64,000 bases of DNA from the NCBI RefSeq assembly GCF_006517255.1, contig NZ_CP041185.1:5952001-6016000 (forward strand), in the 5' to 3' direction. A program made the translations under genes and the position numbers. The notes below the pieces were generated by a model, which searched no databases, had not been told where the DNA came from, and saw only the letters and a program-made list of their open reading frames with translations. The stretch is from Janthinobacterium tructae. GTDB taxonomy: Bacteria; Pseudomonadota; Gammaproteobacteria; Burkholderiales; Burkholderiaceae_D. The stretch's first letter is position 1; each line of letters begins with the position of its first letter. Below are positions 23,993-33,413 of this stretch, piece after piece.

Positions 23993-26100
23993 TTTTGAGC
24001 CTTGTTTGTCAGTGACAGGTTTGCCGAGTCATCGGCCAGTGCCAGGGGCGGCGGGTTTTTCGAGCCGAAGAAGAAGACGATGGGCGAGCGCAGGAAGCGC
24101 TTGCCCAGAATCTTCAACAATTGCATGCCGTGCTTGAAGCGCACCTGGCGCGAACGCAGCGCTACCCACAGGGCCAGGCCGAAGCTGACCAGCAGGTTGG
24201 CCGTGCCGATGGCGAAGATGCCCGACAGTGACTTGACGGCCAGCTGCCAGCTCATGTTGTGGTCGAGGCCCACCAGCGCCGTGGCAAAGTTGGCGGCCGA
24301 GAAGGTAATGTGGCGGATATCGATGGGCAAGCCGATCAGGAAACCCAGGGTGCCGATGGAACCGAGCAGGATACCGAAATAGAAATTACCCATCAGGCCG
24401 CCCAGGTTGTTTTCCAGGTACAAGCCCAGGCGCTGCAAGCGATCCTGGCCGATGACGCGGCCCAGGCCGCGCAATTGCGCGATGCGCTGCGCCCAGCGCG
24501 TGTACAGCGCCTGATTGTCATAGTAGCCGGAAATCAGGCCGGCCACGAACAGGCACACGCCGGCAATCATGGCGTAAAAAATGGCGGGGCTGCCGATGGG
24601 GTCGATATCGTGCAGCAAGTGCATGGCTTTTTCCGGTGATACCAGGTGGTGGCCCGTGATCGCCTTGTAGCCGAGTGCGATCAGCCAGGCCGTGGGAATG
24701 GCAGTGGCCAGGTTGCCCAGCACGGCCATGTTTTGCGTGCGGAAGACCTTGTTGATCAGTTCGGCCATGCTGTCGAGGTCGATATTCCGGCCATCCTTGC
24801 TGTGCAGGCCGGCGGCGATGCGCGAGGCCGTCATGGCCGGCTGCTTGGTGGCCACCGTGAAATGCAGCAAGTGGATGAACATGAAGCCGATCGAGTAATT
24901 CATGCTGAACATGAAGGCTTCGACCAGCGGCGCCGAGCGCAGATACGACATCAATATCTTGAACAGCGCCATGAAGCCGATGATCACGCCCGCGCCGGCG
25001 GACGAGAGGAACATGGCACCCATCTCGCGGCGGTTTTCCGCAATGTAATGTTCGCCCGTGCGGCTGGCGTTTTCCGTCACATTGCGCGCCAGCAAGTTGA
25101 TATTGTCGGAGAACAGGTCGCTGACCTTGTACTTGTGGTTATGCGCGCGTATCAGTTCCAGCGCCAGCCCCACGGCGCCCGCGCGGCGGCGGCTGACCGG
25201 TTGCGGGTGCAGCAAGTCTTGCGTGGCGTCCACCGTGATGGCGGCGATATCCACGTTGGCGGAGCTGGGCAGCTCGCCGCTCGTGTCGACCAGGAACAGC
25301 AGCTTGCGCAGGCGGTCGATGCTTTGCGCCAAGGCCACCAATAAATAGGTGAGGGGAATGCTGGTGCCCTGGTACAGGGCCTTCTTGCGGATCTTGGCGA
25401 TGACGGCATCGCACTGGTCCAGCATCACCAGCAGGTGGCGCGCATCCTCGATGTGCTCGATATTGCCTTGCAGTAAATTCGTGTAAGCGTCCAGGTAGGC
25501 GTTCACTTCCGTGTTCTGCACCATGAATGGCGACTGGAACACTTCGATTTCATTGTGGAAACGCGTCAGCTCCGGCTCCAGCCCCATGGCACAGACGCGG
25601 TAGGACAGGGTGCGGATGGCGTCGAGTATGCCGGGCAGCATGATATTGCCGTCGCCGACGGCCAGTTCGATGTCGTCGCTGGTGAGCACGTCGAACAGTT
25701 CCAGCCAGTCCGTGGCGGGCACGTTGCTGATCCACAAATAATCGGTCTTCAGGTACAGCACCTGGTCGAGCGCGTCGTTCAGGTACTCATCGCCCAGGGC
25801 GGGTGGCAGCATGCGGTAGGCGATGCGGCGTTTCAATTCGGTGAAAAAACCGCTGTTCGACAGCACGCCGATGTCCGTGTACAGGCTGGCGTGGCGGCGC
25901 GCGGCCAGCACGCGCAGCACGTATTCGTGCAGGGCGCGCGCTTGCGCGGGGTTACCTTTGAGAAGCTGGCGCAGGGTGCGCACGTTGGCGATCGCGGTAG
26001 CGCTGTCGTGCGGGCGCTTGGGACGCAATGAGTTGAATAATTCCACCAGCAAGTCGATATTGCTGGAGTTGGGGTCAATGCGTTCGAGGATAGCTAGCAT
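23989..26100 (-). CDS. Gcr-family large membrane protein ('site-specific recombinase' by name)
   Basis: About 703 aa, COG4389/Gcr family. The N-terminal half is soluble and helical (LERIDPNSSNIDLLVELFNSLRP). The C-terminal half has several membrane segments, for example MFLSSAGAGVIIGFMALFKI, FMFSMNYSIGFMFIHLLHF, IFYAMIAGVCLFVAGLISGYY and FAIGTANLLVSFGLALWVAL. No tyrosine- or serine-recombinase catalytic motif is seen, and the membrane topology argues against the historical recombinase label. ATG 26100 is chosen because homologues begin near (L)ALERIDP; TTG 26166 would add 22 residues. It is coupled by a 4-base overlap to the cardiolipin-synthase-like gene, so a membrane or lipid function is more likely. 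Confidence 0.8.
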   Translation of the reverse strand: MLAILERIDPNSSNIDLLVELFNSLRPKRPHDSATAIANVRTLRQLLKGNPAQARALHEYVLRVLAARRHASLYTDIGVLSNSGFFTELKRRIAYRMLPPALGDEYLNDALDQVLYLKTDYLWISNVPATDWLELFDVLTSDDIELAVGDGNIMLPGILDAIRTLSYRVCAMGLEPELTRFHNEIEVFQSPFMVQNTEVNAYLDAYTNLLQGNIEHIEDARHLLVMLDQCDAVIAKIRKKALYQGTSIPLTYLLVALAQSIDRLRKLLFLVDTSGELPSSANVDIAAITVDATQDLLHPQPVSRRRAGAVGLALELIRAHNHKYKVSDLFSDNINLLARNVTENASRTGEHYIAENRREMGAMFLSSAGAGVIIGFMALFKILMSYLRSAPLVEAFMFSMNYSIGFMFIHLLHFTVATKQPAMTASRIAAGLHSKDGRNIDLDSMAELINKVFRTQNMAVLGNLATAIPTAWLIALGYKAITGHHLVSPEKAMHLLHDIDPIGSPAIFYAMIAGVCLFVAGLISGYYDNQALYTRWAQRIAQLRGLGRVIGQDRLQRLGLYLENNLGGLMGNFYFGILLGSIGTLGFLIGLPIDIRHITFSAANFATALVGLDHNMSWQLAVKSLSGIFAIGTANLLVSFGLALWVALRSRQVRFKHGMQLLKILGKRFLRSPIVFFFGSKNPPPLALADDSANLSLTNKAQK

Positions 26101-26418
26101 GCAGAAAAAACGGGCGAGCCGCTGTCGGTAAAACCAGTAGTGTACCGCCTGCGTCAAATCGCGCAACGTTCGCCACCGAACATTGCTTTGCGGCAGGGCC
26201 TGCTTTTAACGCCATTTTGCCGCAGATTGCCACAATCATGGTCAAACTTGCGTGTTGTCAGTGCGCGACGTGTTTCCCGGGACTAAGCTGAAGTTTCTGT
26301 TGCACAACGCACGGATGGCTGGACAAAAAGCGAGGATAAGGTAACACTGAGATGTGACATACAGCGCATGTCCTGATCAATACCGGGAAGTTTCACCCAC
26401 GTCACCGAGATATTTATC

Positions 26419-27528
26419 ATGAAGACCTCGTATTTTGCGCTTGCTGTGATAGGGATGGGGCCTTTCGTGCTGGGCGCAACGGCCCAGGCCGCCGATGGCG
26501 CGGGCGGTCCCGCATCGAGTCACGTTGCCGTGTACGGCGTGCTTGACGCGGGCATCGTTGCCGAACGGGGCTGTGCCGCCAATTGCGCCGGCAGCAAGGT
26601 GTCCGGCGGCGTCGCGTCCGGCTCGCGCCTGGGGCTGCAGGGCCGCGAAGCGCTGGGCAATGACGTGTCCGCCATATTTACCCTGGAAGCGGGCGTGCAG
26701 AACGACACGGGCCAGTCGGAAGACGGACGGCTGTTCGGCCGCCAGGCTTACGTGGGCCTCGACAGCCGTCTGGGCGCGCTGACCCTGGGGCGCCAGTACA
26801 ACCTGCAATACCTGGCGCTCACCGATGTGGCCGACCCGTTCAAGGGCGGCATGGCCGGCAGCGCCAGCAACCTGGCCGGCTACAGCGTGAAACGCTATGA
26901 CAATACCGTCAAATACGTGTCGCCCGCCTTGCGTGGCGTGTCCGCCAGCGCCATCTACAGCTTTGGCGAGTCGCCGTACAGCAGCGCCAACAATCGCGCG
27001 TATGGCGCCACGCTCGGCTATTCGGCCGGCGCCGTGAATGTCAGCGTGTCGCACCAGCGCAAGAACAATTTCATCCTCGCCTCAGGTACCTTGCCCGCCA
27101 TCGACATGTCGTCGCGCAACACCCTGATCGCGGCCAATATCGACCTGAAAGTGGCCACCGCCTTTGCCGCCGTGGGCGTGAACAAGGGCTATGGCAGTTC
27201 GCCGTGGGACCCGAACAACGCCTACAGCTCGCTGGCCCTGTCGATGTCGTCCTCGGACAGCCGCGACACCTTGCTGGGCGTGTCCGTGCCCGTGGGCGGC
27301 TTCAAGCTGCTGGCGTCCTGGGTGCACAAGGATGACCGCGACCTGGCCAACCGCGACGCCAGCCAGATGGCCGTCGGCCTCACGTATTCCCTGTCAAAGC
27401 GCAGCGATTTCTACGCGTCCTACGCGAAGATCCACAACAAGAACGGCGCCCGCTACACGGTGGGCAACGCCAGCGACGCGGGCCGCGGCGACGCCGCTTT
27501 TAATATGGGTTTCCGTCACGGCTTCTGA
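26419..27528 (+). CDS. Gram-negative porin (Omp32/OmpC-like)
   Basis: Outer-membrane trimeric porin of 369 aa. A signal peptide ends at TAQAADG; the mature start SSHVAVYGVLDAGIV is the classic first strand of beta-proteobacterial porins, followed by GSRLGLQGREALGNDVSAIFTLEAG, the LFGRQAYVGLDSRLGALTLGRQYN block and a C-terminal GFRHGF ending in phenylalanine as needed for BAM insertion. An additional cysteine pair (CAANC, in an early loop) is unusual. No SD is obvious beyond GAG before the ATG. It stands alone, with a 252-base upstream gap in which I see no gene, and overlaps the convergent DUF3617 gene by 13 bases. Confidence 0.9.
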   Translation: MKTSYFALAVIGMGPFVLGATAQAADGAGGPASSHVAVYGVLDAGIVAERGCAANCAGSKVSGGVASGSRLGLQGREALGNDVSAIFTLEAGVQNDTGQSEDGRLFGRQAYVGLDSRLGALTLGRQYNLQYLALTDVADPFKGGMAGSASNLAGYSVKRYDNTVKYVSPALRGVSASAIYSFGESPYSSANNRAYGATLGYSAGAVNVSVSHQRKNNFILASGTLPAIDMSSRNTLIAANIDLKVATAFAAVGVNKGYGSSPWDPNNAYSSLALSMSSSDSRDTLLGVSVPVGGFKLLASWVHKDDRDLANRDASQMAVGLTYSLSKRSDFYASYAKIHNKNGARYTVGNASDAGRGDAAFNMGFRHGF

Positions 27529-28094
27529 GCTGCTGTCGTAGCCGGGGCCGGGCAGCTGGCGCCCAGCCACTTGCCATTGCTCGTCACATTCACCTGTTCC
27601 GGCGTGCCGCGCGCGCTGGTCGTCACGGCCAATTGCATGCTGAACGCCTGGTCGCCGGTGAACATGACCTTGCCTTCGCCGCTCGATTTCGGGTTGGCGC
27701 ACGCAAACGACACATGCATGCCGCCCGCGATATCCGTATTTTTCGATTTGCAGTCGCCGGGCTGGCCCGTGGGAATCTGCCTGCGCGCGGCCATGTCCGG
27801 CGTCACGCACGCCGTCACGCGCACGGCGCCATCGGCGCCCACGGTGGGCATGGCCATGCCGCGGCTGGCGGCCATGCTTTCCAGCTGCTTGCGTTGATCG
27901 GGCGGGAGGTTGCCCAGCTGCTGCAGCACCATGGACATGGCGTTGCCGGTGGCGGCGTCGGGCGAGGCCATTTTGCTGTCGACTTGCCACAGGCCCGGCC
28001 TGATGGTGGCGGCCTGCGAGGCGGCCATGACATTGGCTTGGGCGCCCAAGGCGGCGCAAGCCAGCAGGGTCAGGCGTAGCAAAGAGTGTTTCAT
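27516..28094 (-). CDS. DUF3617-domain secreted protein
   Basis: Periplasmic protein of 192 aa. The signal peptide (RLTLLACAALGAQANVMA) precedes RPGLWQVDSKM, the W-centred opening of DUF3617, then a helical QQLGNLPPDQRKQLESMAA segment and a beta half with TACVTPDMA, GDCKSKNTDI, VSFACANP and NGKWLGASCP; five cysteines are likely paired. The family function is unknown. ATG 28094 has GGAG eight bases upstream and a proper signal peptide; the open frame further upstream is the reverse of the TerC-CBS gene. The 3' end overlaps the porin by 13 bases on the opposite strand. Confidence 0.82.
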   Translation of the reverse strand: MKHSLLRLTLLACAALGAQANVMAASQAATIRPGLWQVDSKMASPDAATGNAMSMVLQQLGNLPPDQRKQLESMAASRGMAMPTVGADGAVRVTACVTPDMAARRQIPTGQPGDCKSKNTDIAGGMHVSFACANPKSSGEGKVMFTGDQAFSMQLAVTTSARGTPEQVNVTSNGKWLGASCPAPATTAAQKP

Positions 28095-28161
28095 GTTGGC
28101 GTCTCCAAAAAAGGCAGACCCCAGCATACGGCATGACAAGCGGGGCACGCTTGCCATTGTG

Positions 28162-29709
28162 TTACAAACTGTGATCGGGCTCGATGCGGCGCACGTCCAC
28201 GCAGGCGATGCGGCGCTCGTCCGCTTCGACGATTTCATAACGCAGATCATCGAGTTCCAGCACTTCGCCCACGGCCGGCATGTTTTCAAAATGCGCCAGC
28301 AGGAAGCCGGCCAGCGAGTTGTAGTCGCCGTCTTCGCTGACCAAGGACTCCGTCTCGAACACTTGCTCCAGGTAATGCAGGTCGGTGGCGCCATCGATGC
28401 GCCAGTGGCCGGGGCCCAGCACCTCCACGTCGGGTAGCTCGTCCTCGTCGGGGAATTCGCCGGCGATGGCTTCGAGGATGTCGATCGGCGTGAGCACGCC
28501 TTGCACGGTGCCGAACTCGTCAACCACCAGCACCAGCTGGCCGCGCGAGCGCTTCAGGGTTTCCATGGCTTTCAGCACGCCGGCCGCTTCCGGCACGACG
28601 ACGGCTTCGCGCATGCTGGCCGGGTCGATCTTGCCGTGCGAGACGAGGTCTTCGATCAGGTCCTTGCTGCGCGCGATGCCGACCACATTGTCGAGGTCAT
28701 CATTGCAGACAGGAATCATGCTGTGCGGCGTTTCGCGCAGCAGTTGCAGCATCTTCTCGCTGCTGTCGTTCAGGTTGACCCACGAGACGTCGCCGCGCGG
28801 CGTCATCACCGAGCGGATCGAGCGTTCGGCCAGCGTCAGCACGCCGCTGACCATGTTGCGCTCTTCCACGCCAAAGGCGGAGACATCGGGCATTGCCTTG
28901 ACTTCATGTTCTTCGACGGCTTCGCGGCCCTTGCGTCCGCCCAGCAGGCTCAGGACGGCTTGCGCCGTGCGGTCGCGCAGCGGCGCGTTCGACTGCAGCT
29001 TGAGGAAGTTGCGGCGCGCCAGCTGATTGAAGAACTCGATGACGATCGAGAAACCGATGGCCGCGTACAGATAGCCCTTCGGAATGTGGAAGCCCAGGCC
29101 CTCGGCCACCAGGGAGAGGCCGATCATCAGCAGGAAGCTCAGGCACAGCACCACGACGGTGGGGTGGGCGTTGACGAAGCGCGTCAGCACCTTCGAGGCG
29201 AGCATCATGACGACGATGGAAATGACCACGGCCGCCATCATCACGTACAGATTGTCGACCATGCCGACGGCCGTGATGACGGCGTCGAGCGAAAAGACGG
29301 CGTCGAGCACGACGATCTGCGCCACCACCAGGCCGAAGCCGGCGTAGACTTTCGGGCCCGTCTGGGCATGCGTGATGCCTTCAAGGCGCTCATGCAGCTC
29401 GCTGGTCGCCTTGAACAGCAGGAACAGGCCGCCGAAGAGCAGGATCAGGTCGCGTCCCGAAAACGAGAATGTCCATAGGGAAAATAGTGGCGTGGTCAGG
29501 GTGACCAGCCAGGAAATCAGCGAGAGCAGGCCCAGGCGCATGACGAGGGCCAGGGTCAGGCCCAGTACGCGCGCCTTGTCGCGCTGGTGCGGCGGCAGTT
29601 TCTCGGCCAGGATGGCGATGAAGATCAGGTTGTCGATACCCAGTACGATTTCCAGTACGACCAGCGTCAGCAGGCCGACCCAGATTGTCGGGTCAAATAA
29701 CCATTCCAT
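28162..29709 (-). CDS. TerC-family protein with CBS pair and CorC/HlyC domain
   Basis: Membrane protein of 515 aa (YegH/YoaE type). Residues 1-240 are a TerC domain with both acidic signatures, [16 protein letters not shown] and [15 protein letters not shown]. They are followed by a tandem CBS pair ([14 protein letters not shown]...[37 protein letters not shown]) and a C-terminal transporter-associated domain ([10 protein letters not shown]...[21 protein letters not shown]). CBS pairs bind adenosine nucleotides or Mg-ATP, suggesting regulated divalent cation export. It is distinct from the short TerC at 10064. A small secreted hypothetical gene precedes it by 84 bases on the same strand. Confidence 0.9.
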   Translation of the reverse strand: MEWLFDPTIWVGLLTLVVLEIVLGIDNLIFIAILAEKLPPHQRDKARVLGLTLALVMRLGLLSLISWLVTLTTPLFSLWTFSFSGRDLILLFGGLFLLFKATSELHERLEGITHAQTGPKVYAGFGLVVAQIVVLDAVFSLDAVITAVGMVDNLYVMMAAVVISIVVMMLASKVLTRFVNAHPTVVVLCLSFLLMIGLSLVAEGLGFHIPKGYLYAAIGFSIVIEFFNQLARRNFLKLQSNAPLRDRTAQAVLSLLGGRKGREAVEEHEVKAMPDVSAFGVEERNMVSGVLTLAERSIRSVMTPRGDVSWVNLNDSSEKMLQLLRETPHSMIPVCNDDLDNVVGIARSKDLIEDLVSHGKIDPASMREAVVVPEAAGVLKAMETLKRSRGQLVLVVDEFGTVQGVLTPIDILEAIAGEFPDEDELPDVEVLGPGHWRIDGATDLHYLEQVFETESLVSEDGDYNSLAGFLLAHFENMPAVGEVLELDDLRYEIVEADERRIACVDVRRIEPDHSL

Positions 29710-29793
29710 GTGTGTAACCTTGTAAAGTCAATCAATATAAAGCGTGCCCGGCGGCGGATTGCCCCGGGTCTGAATGCGCTGCGTGCTGCGGTG

Positions 29794-30135
29794 TCAGTGG
29801 CGGACGCGCGGCGGCCGGGTGGCCTGCCGCGCGTCCGCTTCGGCAAGTGCGCCCGGTCCCGCCTGCCAAATGATGGCGCAAAACGGCGCGCCCTGGCGCG
29901 AGGTCGGGTACAGCGTGATGGGGTCGTTGTCGCATTCGTCGGCGTCGCAGTTGTCACCGGACAAGCCCACATGGGCGCTGGGGTCCAGGCAATCGGCGAC
30001 GAAGGCAGGCGCAGCGGTAGTGCCGGCCGCGATTGCATGCTGGAATGGGGAAGGGCTGGCGTAAGCCATGCTGGCGAACGCCTGGGGCAAGGCGATGAAA
30101 ACAAAAAGGCAGAGCAGGACGAGAGCTCGTCTCAT
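29794..30135 (-). CDS. Small secreted protein of unknown function
   Basis: A 113-aa exported protein I do not recognise. The signal peptide MRRALVLLCLFVFIALPQAFA is clear. The mature part has four cysteines in an acidic setting (DCLDPSAHVGLSGDNCDADECDNDP, PFCAII), which could bind a metal ion or form disulfides, and an Arg-rich tail. It lies 84 bases upstream of the TerC-CBS gene on the same strand, so a link to metal handling is possible but only contextual. ATG 30135 is the start because the signal peptide begins there; a longer frame from 30243 lacks sense. Confidence 0.55.
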   Translation of the reverse strand: MRRALVLLCLFVFIALPQAFASMAYASPSPFQHAIAAGTTAAPAFVADCLDPSAHVGLSGDNCDADECDNDPITLYPTSRQGAPFCAIIWQAGPGALAEADARQATRPPRVRH

Positions 30136-30349
30136 ATACAGGCAGATAGTTCTGGAAGCGCGAGTATAACACGGGCACATAACAGCTTGATGACAGGCAC
30201 TTGCGTAACTGATAAGTATGCCGTAAATTGTGAGAGCAATCATTGCACCGGGCAGCGAAGACGCAGCGCGGGCCCGGCGACAATTTTTGCGTTTGTATCG
30301 TATGGCGCTTGCGCTTCTTTATATAACGTAGTGTTACCAGGACTTTGCC

Positions 30350-33196
30350 TTGAAACCAATTACTGCTCTCCTGCTTGCCGCCGGCATCCTGTCGCCGTCG
30401 TTCATCCTGGCCGCCACCCCGGTGGAAACCGCACCGACCCAGAAAGCCGGCAAGGCCGCACCCAACCGCGGCGCCGCCGTCAAGGTCACGTCCGTCGAAG
30501 GCATCACCGAATACCGGCTGGCCAATGGCTTGCGCGTGCTGTTGTTCCCCGATGCCAGCAAGCCGACCCTGACCACCAACATCGTCTACCTGGTCGGTTC
30601 GCGCCATGAAAACTATGGCGAAACGGGCATGGCCCACTTGCTGGAACACCTGCTGTTCAAGCCCAGCGCCAACTTCGGCATCAAGAAGGGCACGAAAACC
30701 CCCGTCGAGATCCTGAACTCGACGGGCGCGCAGTTCAACGGCACCACCTGGTACGACCGCACCAATTACTACGCCACCTTCCCCGCCAACGACGACAATC
30801 TGCGCCAGATGCTGGCCATGGAAGCGGACCGCATGGTCAACGCGGCCATCGACCAGAACGACCTGTGGAACCCGAAGACGCAAAAAGGTGAAATGACCGT
30901 CGTGCGCAACGAGTTCGAAATGGGCGAGAGCGATCCGATCGGCGTGACGAGCGAACGCATCCAGGCCATCGCCTACGACTGGCACAACTATGGCAAGTCG
31001 ACCATCGGCGCCCGTTCCGATATCGAGCAAGTCAACATTCCCCGCTTGCGCGCGTTCTATCATAAATATTATCAGCCCGATAATGCCGTGCTGATGGTGG
31101 CGGGTCGCTTCGATGAAGCCAAGGTCTTGCAGCAGATCAATGACCTGTTTGGCAAGATCCCGAAACCCACGCGCGTGATCGAACCCACCTACACGGCCGA
31201 GCCCGTCCAAGATGGCGAGCGCGCCGTGACGGTGCGCCGCAGCGGCGGCACGCAATTCGTCGGCGCCGGCTACCACGTGGCGCCATCCGGCAACCCGGAC
31301 GCCGTCGCCATCGAGGTGCTCGGCCACGTGCTGACGGACGCCCCCGCTGGCCGTTTGCACAAGGCGCTGGTGGAAACCAAGCTGGCCAGCAAGATCGAAT
31401 ACAACTCGGTGAGCAACCTGGAGCCTGGCTACAACCTGTTCGGCGCGCTGGTGCCCGTCGATGGCAACCTCGATGCGGCGCAAGCGGCCATGCTGAAAGT
31501 GCTGGAAGAGCTGAAGGCGCAACCGATCACGGATGCGGAAGTGGCGCGCGTCAAGCAGCAATTGAACAAACAGATCGAACTGGCCACCTCGAACACGGCG
31601 CGCCTGACGATTGCCCTGACGGAATCGCTGGCGGCCGGCGACTGGCGTTTGTTCTTCCTGCAGCGCGACCAGCTCGACAAGCTGACGGCGGCGCAGGTGC
31701 AGGCGGCCGCCGAGAAATACCTGAAGAGCTCGAACCGCACCCTGGGCCGTTTCATCCCCACCGATGCGCCGGACCGCACCGTTGTGCCGGCCTACGCCGA
31801 CGTGGCGCCGCAACTGGCCGGCTACACGGGCCGCGCCGTGGTGGCGCAGGGCGAGGCGTTCGACCCGAGCCCCGAGAATATCGAAGCGCGCACCCAGCGC
31901 TTCACCTTGCCGAACGGCTTGAAGGGTGCCTTGCTGCCGAAGAAAACCAAGGGCAGCACCGTCAGCGTCGTGCTGAAACTGCAGCTCGGCAGCGAAGAGA
32001 GCTTGCGCGGCAAGGGACAAGTGGGCAGCTACACGGCCAATCTGTTGTCCCGCGGCACGGATAAACTGTCGCGCCAGGAAGTGAAGGACAAGTTCGACCA
32101 GCTGGGCACGCAAGTGGCGATCACGGGCGGCGCCGAGGGCGTGACCGCGATGCTGATGGGCAAGCGCGAGAATTTGCCGGCCGCCATGGATCTGCTGGCG
32201 CAAGTGTTGCAAAAGCCGGCCCTGAACGCAACGGAATTCCTGGAATTGCAGCGCGAAAGAGTCGGCCGCGCCGAGCAGGAATTGCCTGAACCGCAGCCGC
32301 TGGCCGTGAACGCCTTCCGTCGCCTGCTCGACGCCACGCCGGAAGGCCATGTGCGCCACGTGGCCACCCTGCCGGCTGAACTGGCACAATGGAAAGCCAT
32401 CAACGTGGCCGATGTGAAAGCCTTCCATGGCGCCTACTATGGCGCGTCGAGCGCCACCTTTGCCGCCGTGGGTGACTTTGACCCGGCCGCGCTGAAGGCG
32501 CAAGTGGCCAGTCTGTACGGCAGCTGGAAGGCGCAGCAGCCGTATGTGCGCATTCCCGACACCGTCAAGCCTGTCAGCGGCGAGAAAGTCACCTTGGAAA
32601 CGCCGGACAAGGCGAATAGCGTGCTGTTCGCCATCCAGCCGATTCCCCTCAAGGATGACGCCGCCAGCTATCCGGCCTTGCTGATGGCCAATCACATGCT
32701 CGGTGGCGGCGCCTTGCGCAGCCGCCTGGCCGACCGCATCCGCCAGAAAGAAGGTCTGTCGTACGGCGTCGGTTCGCAAGTGAGCATCCCGTCGCGCGAG
32801 CCGGCCGGCTACTGGATGGCCTACGCCATCAGCGCGCCGCAAAACACGGTCAAGGTGGAAGCGGCCCTGCGCGAGGAAATCGCCAAGGTGCTGGCCGACG
32901 GCTTCACGGAAGCGGAACTGGCCGAGGCGAAAAAGGGCTGGCTGCAATCCCAGGAAGTGGGCCGCACGCAGGACAGCGGTCTGGCGCGCGAACTGGCCGG
33001 CTACCTGGCGCAGGACCGCACCATGGCCTACGACAAGGATCTGGAAACGAAAGTGGCCGCCTTGACCCTGGCGCAAGTGAACCAGGGCTTGCGCGAGTAC
33101 CTGAAACCATCGGCCGTGTCGATCGTGACGGCGGGCGATTTTGCCAAGGTGGCGAAAGAGGGTGACAGCGGCGCCAAGGCAACGACGTCGAAATAA
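30350..33196 (+). CDS. Secreted M16 (pitrilysin/insulinase-like) zinc metallopeptidase
   Basis: Periplasmic peptidase of 948 aa made of two M16 repeats in one chain. The first carries the inverted zinc site HLLEH near residue 100 (MAHLLEHLLFKP), with the third ligand glutamate in VVRNEFEMGE about 85 residues later; the second repeat (from ~515, FTLPNGLKGALLPKK) lacks HxxEH and is the inactive half, as in pitrilysin. The N-terminus TALLLAAGILSPSFILAA is a signal peptide. The start is TTG 30350 with AGGA nine bases upstream. It probably degrades short peptides in the periplasm. It is a single-gene unit ended by a perfect terminator. Confidence 0.9.
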   Translation: MKPITALLLAAGILSPSFILAATPVETAPTQKAGKAAPNRGAAVKVTSVEGITEYRLANGLRVLLFPDASKPTLTTNIVYLVGSRHENYGETGMAHLLEHLLFKPSANFGIKKGTKTPVEILNSTGAQFNGTTWYDRTNYYATFPANDDNLRQMLAMEADRMVNAAIDQNDLWNPKTQKGEMTVVRNEFEMGESDPIGVTSERIQAIAYDWHNYGKSTIGARSDIEQVNIPRLRAFYHKYYQPDNAVLMVAGRFDEAKVLQQINDLFGKIPKPTRVIEPTYTAEPVQDGERAVTVRRSGGTQFVGAGYHVAPSGNPDAVAIEVLGHVLTDAPAGRLHKALVETKLASKIEYNSVSNLEPGYNLFGALVPVDGNLDAAQAAMLKVLEELKAQPITDAEVARVKQQLNKQIELATSNTARLTIALTESLAAGDWRLFFLQRDQLDKLTAAQVQAAAEKYLKSSNRTLGRFIPTDAPDRTVVPAYADVAPQLAGYTGRAVVAQGEAFDPSPENIEARTQRFTLPNGLKGALLPKKTKGSTVSVVLKLQLGSEESLRGKGQVGSYTANLLSRGTDKLSRQEVKDKFDQLGTQVAITGGAEGVTAMLMGKRENLPAAMDLLAQVLQKPALNATEFLELQRERVGRAEQELPEPQPLAVNAFRRLLDATPEGHVRHVATLPAELAQWKAINVADVKAFHGAYYGASSATFAAVGDFDPAALKAQVASLYGSWKAQQPYVRIPDTVKPVSGEKVTLETPDKANSVLFAIQPIPLKDDAASYPALLMANHMLGGGALRSRLADRIRQKEGLSYGVGSQVSIPSREPAGYWMAYAISAPQNTVKVEAALREEIAKVLADGFTEAELAEAKKGWLQSQEVGRTQDSGLARELAGYLAQDRTMAYDKDLETKVAALTLAQVNQGLREYLKPSAVSIVTAGDFAKVAKEGDSGAKATTSK

Positions 33197-33228
33197 GCTA
33201 CTTCAAAATAAGCTGTTTTAAATAGAAA

Positions 33229-33265
33229 AACCCGTTGGCAAGTGACCTTGCCAGCGGGTTTTTTT
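33229..33265 (+). terminator. Rho-independent terminator of the M16 peptidase gene
   Basis: AACCCGTTGGCAAG pairs with CTTGCCAGCGGGTT (one mismatch) over a 4-base loop, followed by seven T residues; it starts 32 bases after the stop codon. Confidence 0.93.
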
Positions 33266-33294
33266 ACGATCTTGATTTTGATGTCAACGTCCCG

Positions 33295-33413
33295 ACACCG
33301 AACAAAACCGTAGCGAGCGGAAGGGAGAGGTGGCCGAGAAGCGCAACCGTACTAAAGTACGGTGAGCATCGCAAGCCGCCTATACCGACGCGCAGTAGGT
33401 TTGGTTCGGTGTT
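33295..33413 (+). repeat. Intergenic ~120-bp repeat, copy 2
   Basis: Same orientation as copy 1. Terminal arms ACACCGAACAAAACC and GGTTTGGTTCGGTGT are near-perfect inverted repeats; the inner stem is CCGTAC-TAAA-GTACGG. The right end (GGTGTT) runs into the OmpA gene: its last two bases are the first two of the reverse-complement stop codon at 33412-33414. Confidence 0.9.

Noticed and set aside
23989..26100. Integrase/mobile element at the Gcr 'recombinase'
   Set aside because: No tyrosine or serine recombinase motif, no attachment repeats at its ends, several membrane helices.
29954..33076. 1040-codon open frame antisense to the M16 peptidase
   Set aside because: Same reason: high-G+C shadow frame, no recognisable protein; the plus-strand frame has HLLEH and family structure.
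33316..33365. Internal GTAC stems of the intergenic repeats as members of the TGTACG-N4-CGTACA operator family
   Set aside because: Their arms and spacers differ (for example CCGTAC-TAAA-GTACGG) and they vary with the repeat, so they were not counted as operators.
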